From positions 1 to 38,562 of the forward strand of contig DAOTIG010000009.1 in the NCBI GenBank assembly GCA_035448065.1: a DNA stretch of 38,562 nucleotides. Direction: 5' to 3'. Source of the DNA: Phosphoribacter sp035448065 (GTDB lineage Bacteria; Actinomycetota; Actinomycetes; Actinomycetales; Dermatophilaceae). A program made the translations under genes and the position numbers. This document shows positions 34,101-38,562 of the stretch, piece after piece. The notes under the pieces are model-generated. The model was not told the DNA's origin. It ran no database searches and was given only the letters and a program-made list of their open reading frames with translations. Position 1 is the first letter of the stretch, and every line of letters starts with the position of its first letter.

Positions 34101-34311
34101 CGGAGCAGCGGCCTACGTGTCGACCCTGTGGTCGGTCGGCGATGCGCCGGCGAAGGACTTCGTCGAGGCCTTCTACGACCGGCTGCTGGCGGGGGAGACC
34201 GTGACCACCGCGGCGCGAGCGGGTCGTGAGGCCGCGCGTGCGGCCGGCGATGCGAGCTGGCTCGCCTACGTCGTCTACGCCCGACCAGATGCGGTCCTCA
34301 GCACCACGTGA
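31105..34311 (+). CDS. Alpha/beta-hydrolase fused to a CHAT caspase-like protease
   Basis: A 1068-residue protein. Residues 1-150 are of unknown type, followed by a hydrophobic stretch at about 153-185. An alpha/beta hydrolase spans about 210-500, with the oxyanion motif Leu-Val-His-Gly-Thr-Phe at H224 and nucleophile S295 in Cys-His-Ser-Arg-Gly-Gly. A Pro/Glu/Ala-rich linker (about 525-560) leads to a beta-rich domain (about 563-680). A CHAT domain (about 790-1068) has catalytic H921 in His-Phe-Ser-Gly-His-Gly and C977 in Leu-Asn-Ala-Cys-Gln-Thr-Gly. Both active sites look intact. GTG at 31105 is chosen for AGGAG 5 bases upstream. The caspase gene follows 40 bases later. CHAT proteases act in bacterial immunity and cell death; the substrate here is unknown. 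Confidence 0.88.
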   Translation: MATKRLSRGVTVTYPDTHTATRRRPGAIERGLPGSIAHETLLQALRDNAFEDLDEVRLTPRRTRSIDPPARPGSVDVALELAPDEGAVVLAEQDGCYSWHLPQDAPVVTGARTRSFGPRTATFRIPIATAAPAPATRRRRSRAAEQTRSRGLLGDLLSGVVRVTVLKFAAPFLAGKAMAFLERHVEPGLVRITDPDPQTWTRVERLTDIGLPADRPARVLLLVHGTFSSTMHAFGVLGCTDDGRAFLGRALAAYDAVIGFDHPTLSVDPLANATDLLQRCNGYAGPVTFDVVCHSRGGLTTRSFAEQVLPGSGWAGQVDKAVFVAATNGGTHLASPERWRDLVDVTTNLATVGAGFLAGLPGGAPVAAVVGGVIRGIGALVKYLATYLLEEQGVPGLAAMVPGGPFVTDLNGTQPGQAGPGTPWFVAQSDFHVTLFDDSHRPAEFPRELAVRLAEGAVDQLFKAPNDLVVDVASMTEIDTAAGQFVADVLDFGTNDLVYHGNYFAQPRFTEAMSQWLLGSVGRDVAMAEPPMELPATDEVPATAEPPESGPDPAPAPGADDEPVTAHLLAEMPAKPVVGKTTALRVALSRKEIEGALDESGVQEAATLLALPGRELTVQVVPKRNCRIDGSATDTFTLPPGGGTSELRFDVVAVAAGEVAVAVVVRDGVVPLAMLTVEASAVATSSRSRKDATARASAVATPVAEPSALADTIWLEIMPTARDGGTVFTYAVRAESLHLLERFESPVLADVEGYVTELFRDLRQLRADHPTGAAFLTALQDKGAQLFDELFPDELRALLWRHRAQLDRLVLLADEPYLPWELVHLKPAKGRRQKAPLFLGQLGLVRMQFTGFPPAVLQARAGRVRTICPDYLDPAYALTETAVEAAYLADRLAAAAVPATEREVGSLLRSGDFDVLHFSGHGLADPADVAAAKIMLTGRKGRGGSVTPQYLTATAVAQNARLRRPDGSGPLVVLNACQTGRGGQQLATLGGFARAFLAAGAAAYVSTLWSVGDAPAKDFVEAFYDRLLAGETVTTAARAGREAARAAGDASWLAYVVYARPDAVLSTT

Positions 34312-34351
34312 GATCCAATCCTCCTCTCTCCCAATCGAAAGGACTCCACCG

Positions 34352-35182
34352 ATGGCCAAGCGAGCGCTCTGCGTGGGCATCAACCAGTTCGCCCACCTCC
34401 CCATGGCCAGCTGGCTCTACGGCTGCGTCAACGACGCCAACGACATGGCCGGGATGCTGCGCAAGCGCGGCTTCGCAGCCCAGTCGATCACCGTGCTCAC
34501 CGACACCCAGGCGACCAAGGCTGCGGTGATGGGCGCGTTGACCGAGATGGTCGGGGCGGCGAAGCCCGGCGACCATCTCGTGTTCTCCTTCTCCAGCCAC
34601 GGCACCCAAGTGCCTGACACCGACGGCGACGAGCCCGACGGCTCCGACGAGGCCTTCGCCTGCCACGACATCGCCCAGGCCGGCAACCAGTGGGACACGA
34701 ACACTGTCATCGTCGACGACGAGCTGCGCACCCTGCTGGCCACGCTGCCCAAGGGCGTGCTCTTCGAGGCATTCCTGGACACCTGCCACTCGGGCAGCGG
34801 GCTCCGGGGCGACGACCTGCTCGCGGGACGCCGGCCGCGCTATCTACCGCCGCCGACCGCGCGCGGGCTGCGTGCCGTCGAGTCCGCCCCGAAGAAGGTG
34901 CAGATGGTCAGCCTGGTCAAGACCCTGCCGGCGGCCTCCAGACCGGTGCTCTACGCCGGCTGCCAGCCGGACCAGACCTCGGCCGACGCGACCTTCGACA
35001 ACCGCTCCAACGGTGCCTTCACCTACTACTTCCTCAAGGCCGTCTCGGCCGGAGCAGCCCGCTCGCGCAAGGAGATCCACGCCGAGATCACCAAGGCGCT
35101 GCGGGCCGGGGACTTCACCCAGCGGCCCACCCTCGAGGGCCCGCCGAAGTCGAAGACGAGCGCCGTCGGGGACCCCTGGTGA
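34352..35182 (+). CDS. Caspase-family protease (bacterial metacaspase/orthocaspase)
   Basis: A 276-residue peptidase C14 protein with nothing added beyond the caspase fold. The opening Ala-Leu-Cys-Val-Gly-Ile-Asn is the first strand. Catalytic H83 is in Phe-Ser-Ser-His-Gly-Thr-Gln and C145 in Leu-Asp-Thr-Cys-His-Ser-Gly-Ser. The p10-like part has Ala-Gly-Cys-Gln-Pro-Asp-Gln-Thr-Ser and Asn-Gly-Ala-Phe-Thr-Tyr-Tyr-Phe. Metacaspases usually cut after Arg or Lys. GAAAGGA lies 8 bases before the ATG. The stop overlaps the start of the UDG-like gene (GTGA). Lying directly behind a CHAT protease, it may be activated by it or activate it. Confidence 0.92.
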   Translation: MAKRALCVGINQFAHLPMASWLYGCVNDANDMAGMLRKRGFAAQSITVLTDTQATKAAVMGALTEMVGAAKPGDHLVFSFSSHGTQVPDTDGDEPDGSDEAFACHDIAQAGNQWDTNTVIVDDELRTLLATLPKGVLFEAFLDTCHSGSGLRGDDLLAGRRPRYLPPPTARGLRAVESAPKKVQMVSLVKTLPAASRPVLYAGCQPDQTSADATFDNRSNGAFTYYFLKAVSAGAARSRKEIHAEITKALRAGDFTQRPTLEGPPKSKTSAVGDPW

Positions 35183-36006
35183 GTCACGACTTCGACCCCG
35201 GGTATGCCGCGGCCCCCTTCGCCGGGCTGGTCGCGGACTACCCGGGGGAGGCCGTCTACCCGGTCAGGGACTTCCGGGTCGAGTGGGGGCCGGTCTTCCA
35301 CCGGGGCCGGCTCGACGGCTCGGCGCGCATCCTGGTCGTCGGCCAGGATCCGGCCCAGCACGAGGCGATCTCGCGGCGGATCCTCGTCGGCGAGGCCGGC
35401 CAGCGGGTTCAGGGTCTGCTTGCGCGGATCGGGGTCACCCGGTCCTACGTCATGGTCAACACCTTCCTCTACAGCGTCTACGGCCAGGGCGGCGGTGAGC
35501 GCCACAAGAGCGACGCCGGGATCGCGGCATACCGGAATGCGTGGCTGGATGCCCTGCTCGTCGGCACCCAGGTCGAGGCGGTCATCACGCTCGGGGCGCT
35601 CGCGCGAGGTGCCTACGAGGGGTGGGCGACCAGCCAGCCCGCGCGGGCCGCGACCCTGCACCACGCCGCTGTGCTCCACCCGACCTTCCCGGAGGGCGCG
35701 TCCGGCGTGGGTGGGCCGGAGTGGGTGATGAACACCGGGTTGCTGCTCAAGAGCTGGAATGCCGCCCTGCCCGGCCTTCGCGCGGCCGTGACCCCGGATG
35801 TCGTCGTGCCCGCGAAGAGCTACGGAAAGGGGTGGCGGACCGGCGATCTCGTCGAGATCCCGGAGGCCGACCTGCCGGCCGGGTGCCCGTCGTGGATGCG
35901 CAGTCTCGACAAGTGGGCGACCCGCAGTGGCGCGAACGCGTCGGAGAAGAGAGCGACGATCAGCGTGAAGATCCCTGTGTCGCAACGGCCGTGGGTCACG
36001 CCGTGA
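35179..36006 (+). CDS. Uracil-DNA glycosylase superfamily protein
   Basis: A 275-residue protein. Motif A is Val-Gly-Gln-Asp-Pro-Ala-Gln-His-Glu at 54-62: the Gln-Asp-Pro of family 1 UDG, with an acidic residue five positions later as in family 4. Motif B is Leu-His-Pro-Thr-Phe-Pro at 166-171 (H167). The central Asn-Thr-Phe-Leu-Tyr-Ser-Val-Tyr-Gly lies where related enzymes have their Asn strand. No four-cysteine Fe-S site is seen. A C-terminal extension of about 80 residues follows. It could act on nucleic acid or have become a nucleotide or base sensor. Coupled on both sides by GTGA overlaps to the caspase and amidohydrolase genes. Confidence 0.72.
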   Translation: MSHDFDPGYAAAPFAGLVADYPGEAVYPVRDFRVEWGPVFHRGRLDGSARILVVGQDPAQHEAISRRILVGEAGQRVQGLLARIGVTRSYVMVNTFLYSVYGQGGGERHKSDAGIAAYRNAWLDALLVGTQVEAVITLGALARGAYEGWATSQPARAATLHHAAVLHPTFPEGASGVGGPEWVMNTGLLLKSWNAALPGLRAAVTPDVVVPAKSYGKGWRTGDLVEIPEADLPAGCPSWMRSLDKWATRSGANASEKRATISVKIPVSQRPWVTP

Positions 36007-37379
36007 GTCACGGAGACGGCTTCGAACGAGCCTACCGCCGCGGCGTCACCGAGCCGGTCGGGCCGCCACCGCGCCGGACGCGGGCGCTGCCGACGGCTCC
36101 CTTCGCCCTCCACGGTGCGGTGATCACGCCGGAGGCGGCCTGGTCCAAGGGGTACGTCACGGTGGCCGATGGCAGGGTCGCCGACGTGAGCACGACTGCA
36201 CCGCAACAGGTTCGGGTCATCGATACCAACGGAGTGATCCTGCCCGGCCTCGTCGACCTGCACGGCCACCCGGAGTTCAACGTCTTCCCGGCATGGGAGC
36301 CGCCGACCCGCTATGCCAACCGCTATCGGTGGCGGGCCAGCGCGGCATACCGGGCGCTCGTGCGCGACCCGCAGAACCGGCTCCTCGACGCGTTGCCGGC
36401 CGGCACCCAGACCGTCTATGCCGAGGTGCGGGCTCTCGTGGGGGGAGTCACCGCGATCCAGGGGGCGAGCGCGGCGAGCACGAAGACGCGAGAGCCCTTG
36501 GTGCGCAACGTCGATCTGTGGGCGTTCGGCCAGCACAAGGCGCGCGCGATGATCGACCTGCCGAGCGCGTCGTCGCGAGACCTGCCGCGGCTGCAGAAGG
36601 TGCTCGCCGACATCGCCGCGGGCGAGGTGACGGCCTTCTACCTGCACCTGGCCGAGGGGGCGCGTGGGGACGAGCGCAGCCGCACCGAGTACCAGCGCTT
36701 CGTCGACCTCGGCGCGGCGACGCCGGCGACCAACGTCATCCACGGGTCGGCGCTGAGCGAGGCACAGGTGCGTGAGCTCGCCGACGCGGGATGTCGCCTG
36801 GTGTGGTCCCCGCAGTCGAACCTGCGGCTCTACGGCGAGACGACCCTGGCGGGCGTGGCGCTCGCGGCGGGGATGCCGGTGGCGCTGGGCGCGGACTGGC
36901 TGCCCTCCGGCTCGGTGAGCCTGCTGGACGAGCTGCGGGTGGCCCGTCGGGTGCTCGCCGGGCAGGGCCGTCCAACGACGGCGGCCGACCTCGTCGGGAT
37001 GGTCACCTCGGGGGCGGCCCGGGTGGCCGGGCTTGACGCGCATCTGGGCTCGCTGGCGGTGGGTCGTCCGGCTGACCTCGTCGTCCTCGAGCGGCTGCAC
37101 GAGGACCCCTACGAATCGGTGTGTCTCGCCGACCCGGCCGCGGTGCGGATGGTGTGCATCGGCGGCGACGTCAGCTATGCGCGGGAGGACTGGTTCGCCG
37201 AGCTGACCGGGCTCGTCGACGGGGCGGCCTGGCCGTCGAGCGTCGAGCGGCTGATCGCCTGGGGCGTGCCGATGCGGGTCGACACGGGCTTCGGCGACGT
37301 CGCGGGCGCGCGCTCGCTGAGCGCGGTGCGCGCGGACCTCATCGCGGCATACCCGCAGATCGGCCCGATCTTCGCCTAG
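36003..37379 (+). CDS. Amidohydrolase (nucleobase-deaminase/ATZ-TRZ-like)
   Basis: A 458-residue metal-dependent hydrolase. The full set of ligands is present: H87 and H89 (Leu-His-Gly-His-Pro), H215 (Tyr-Leu-His-Leu-Ala-Glu), H247 (Val-Ile-His-Gly), and D298 (Gly-Ala-Asp-Trp). That is the single-metal arrangement of cytosine, guanine and adenosine-type deaminases and of triazine hydrolases. The N- and C-terminal beta sandwich is seen in Thr-Val-Ala-Asp-Gly-Arg-Val-Ala-Asp-Val and Gly-Arg-Pro-Ala-Asp-Leu-Val-Val-Leu. The substrate is unknown. GTG at 36003 overlaps the UDG-like stop, so it is the fourth gene of the CHAT-caspase operon. Confidence 0.85.
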   Translation: MSHGDGFERAYRRGVTEPVGPPPRRTRALPTAPFALHGAVITPEAAWSKGYVTVADGRVADVSTTAPQQVRVIDTNGVILPGLVDLHGHPEFNVFPAWEPPTRYANRYRWRASAAYRALVRDPQNRLLDALPAGTQTVYAEVRALVGGVTAIQGASAASTKTREPLVRNVDLWAFGQHKARAMIDLPSASSRDLPRLQKVLADIAAGEVTAFYLHLAEGARGDERSRTEYQRFVDLGAATPATNVIHGSALSEAQVRELADAGCRLVWSPQSNLRLYGETTLAGVALAAGMPVALGADWLPSGSVSLLDELRVARRVLAGQGRPTTAADLVGMVTSGAARVAGLDAHLGSLAVGRPADLVVLERLHEDPYESVCLADPAAVRMVCIGGDVSYAREDWFAELTGLVDGAAWPSSVERLIAWGVPMRVDTGFGDVAGARSLSAVRADLIAAYPQIGPIFA

Positions 37380-37415
37380 GTTGAAGTCCTTCCGGCACGA
37401 GCGAAGCGAGGGACG

Positions 37416-37817
37416 ATGTCCGAGCACGACCACGGTCACGAGCACGGCCACGGCAAGGCGGTTCTCGAGGGGCTGCGCGAGCCCGGGGGAGCGTTGCGCG
37501 AGCAGATCCCCGACGTCTACGAGGGCTTCAGCCAGCTCAACAAGGCGGCCCTGCGCGAGGGCTATCTCGACGTCAAGACCAAGGAGCTCATCGCCTTCGC
37601 CATCGCCGTGAGCAAGCAGTGCGACGGCTGCATCGCCTCGCACGCGCGGGGTGCGGCCCGCGCCGGGGCGAGCCTGCAGGAGGCGGCCGAGGCCATCGGG
37701 GTGACCTTCCTCATGAACGGTGGGCCGGCGACGGTCTACGGGCCGCGGGCGTATGCCGCGTTCCGCGAGTTCCGCGAGCAGTTCGCCCGGCTCACCGCTG
37801 CCAAGAGCCAGGGCTGA
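37416..37817 (+). CDS. AhpD-like carboxymuconolactone decarboxylase family protein
   Basis: A 133-residue all-helical protein. The AhpD-type redox motif C69-X2-C72-X3-H76 lies in Gln-Cys-Asp-Gly-Cys-Ile-Ala-Ser-His. A His-rich N-terminal tail (His-Asp-His-Gly-His-Glu-His-Gly-His) may bind metal. Such proteins act as thiol-dependent alkylhydroperoxidases or have related roles. GCGAGGGA lies just before the ATG. A TAGGTT hexamer at 37377-37382, partly the amidohydrolase stop, could be its -10 box. The 36-base gap holds a GAGCGAAGCGAG sequence resembling the CTCG-rich spacer near mrp. Confidence 0.88.
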   Translation: MSEHDHGHEHGHGKAVLEGLREPGGALREQIPDVYEGFSQLNKAALREGYLDVKTKELIAFAIAVSKQCDGCIASHARGAARAGASLQEAAEAIGVTFLMNGGPATVYGPRAYAAFREFREQFARLTAAKSQG

Positions 37818-37818
37818 G

Positions 37819-38562
37819 GTGCGGGCGCGCTATCGGGCGTCTGGCGCGGACTGGCCCTTCGGCCGGCCGGAGCGTGCCCACAGGGTGGCGATGGAGGGCT
37901 ACTTCTGGAGGTTCACCGATGTCCGGGGTGGGCGCTCGGTCATCGCGCTCATCGGGGTGCAGCAGGACCAGACCGGCACGTGGGCGCTGGTGGGGCTCGG
38001 CGCGTCGTCGGGGTCGTGGGCGCAGGCGGTGGTGGGTGGGGCCGCGGCCGACCCGGTGCGGCTGGGCGCCCGGGCCGGGAGCGTGTTCGTCGGTGACGAC
38101 GAGCGGGTGGTCGTCGACCTGGGGCCGGACCACCGACTGGACGTGCGGCTGGACCGGCTGGCTCGCTGGCCGCGGCGGCTGTTCGGTGGGTCGAGCTGGT
38201 TTCAGACGGTGCCTGGGCTCAACCAGTACTGGCATCCGTGGCTGCTCGGCGGGCGGGCGAGTGGGACCGCCGTCGTCGGCGGTGAGACCTGGGTCCTCGA
38301 CGGGGCACAGGTCTACGGCGAGAAGAACTGGGGCAGAGGGGGATTCCCGGAGTCGTGGTGGTGGGGGCAGGCGCAGGGCTTCGCCGAGCCGGAGGCGTGC
38401 GTCGCCTTCGCCGGCGGTCAGGTGTATGCCGGTCCGCTGCGCACGGAGGTCACTGCGGTGGTCGTGCGACTGCCGGGAGGCGAGGTGCTGCGGCTGGGGA
38501 ATCCGGTGAGCTCGCCGGTGCGGGCGACGGTGAGCGAGCAGATGTGGCGGCGGCGCGGGCGG
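37819..38562 (+). CDS. Tocopherol-cyclase-like protein, 3' end missing
   Basis: An open frame of 248 codons runs off the right edge with no stop. GTG at 37819 begins one base after the AhpD-like stop. Family features are Gly-Tyr-Phe-Trp-Arg-Phe-Thr-Asp near 27-34, Gln-Tyr-Trp-His-Pro-Trp-Leu-Leu-Gly-Gly-Arg-Ala near 136, and Val-Tyr-Gly-Glu-Lys-Asn-Trp-Gly followed by Trp-Trp-Trp-Gly-Gln-Ala near 168-188. These match the tocopherol cyclase (DUF2804-like lipocalin) family. In plants the enzyme closes the chromanol ring; in actinobacteria without tocopherol it probably acts on another prenyl or isoprenoid lipid. Function is inference; the C-terminus is not visible. Confidence 0.78.
   Translation, partial: MRARYRASGADWPFGRPERAHRVAMEGYFWRFTDVRGGRSVIALIGVQQDQTGTWALVGLGASSGSWAQAVVGGAAADPVRLGARAGSVFVGDDERVVVDLGPDHRLDVRLDRLARWPRRLFGGSSWFQTVPGLNQYWHPWLLGGRASGTAVVGGETWVLDGAQVYGEKNWGRGGFPESWWWGQAQGFAEPEACVAFAGGQVYAGPLRTEVTAVVVRLPGGEVLRLGNPVSSPVRATVSEQMWRRRGR

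Overview
This window comes from a high-GC actinobacterium. Codons are strongly G/C-ending, GTG starts are common, and several genes have a TANNNT -10 box 6-7 bases before the start codon, as in leaderless actinobacterial mRNAs. The order sigE-anti-sigma-htrA-tatB-mrp, with dapE, a LOG protein, tag, a DUF3117 gene, an O-methyltransferase and an MgtE-like gene nearby, matches the core block known from Mycobacterium (Rv1202-Rv1232 region). The organism is probably a member of the Micrococcales, perhaps Intrasporangiaceae; that family-level guess is inference. No rRNA, tRNA, CRISPR array or transposase was seen, and no gene-free stretch exceeds 300 bases.

Layout. Positions 1-7.7 kb hold a phenylacetate catabolic cluster on the + strand: the end of paaC, then paaD, paaE, a beta-ketoadipyl-CoA-type thiolase, paaK, an SDR dehydrogenase, and a DUF485 protein with a sodium:solute symporter (probable phenylacetate or acetate uptake). 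A strong hairpin closes it. Positions 7.8-12.4 kb carry dapE, a LOG phosphoribohydrolase, a DivIVA-like protein, an SRPBCC protein, tag, and a PIG-V-like membrane glycosyltransferase. A convergent palindrome cluster separates these from a PaaG-like isomerase on the - strand. Positions 13.5-17.8 kb carry the small DUF3117 gene, an O-methyltransferase and the envelope-stress operon sigE-rseA-htrA, then tatB. The sigE leader contains an exact GGGAAT-N18-GTT (SigR/SigH-type) promoter and a second ECF-like one.

Positions 18-23.3 kb carry mrp, a DUF1003 protein and a soluble PRC/MgtE_N/CBS protein (- strand), then two CitE/malyl-CoA-lyase-like genes (+ strand). Positions 23.3-27.6 kb are a four-gene, translationally coupled - strand operon: alr, ddl, a NarL-type histidine kinase and its response regulator. 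This looks like D-Ala-D-Ala supply coupled to envelope sensing. Positions 27.7-30.8 kb hold an unknown protein, a lipoprotein esterase, a small membrane protein and a RIO kinase.

The most unusual part is 31.1-37.4 kb. Here a 1068-residue alpha/beta-hydrolase-CHAT protease fusion is followed by a caspase-family protease, a uracil-DNA-glycosylase-superfamily protein and an amidohydrolase. The last three overlap by 4 bases each. Two different cysteine proteases of the caspase clan, a lipase-like domain and two nucleobase-type enzymes in one operon suggest an undescribed conflict or programmed-death system. The window ends in an AhpD-like protein and a truncated tocopherol-cyclase-like gene.

A second genome-scale signal is the 9-mer GTATGCCGC / GCGGCATAC. 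I count about 41 copies by eye, against fewer than one expected from base composition. It occurs inside genes and as inverted pairs forming terminator stems, much like DNA-uptake sequences in Neisseria or Haemophilus.
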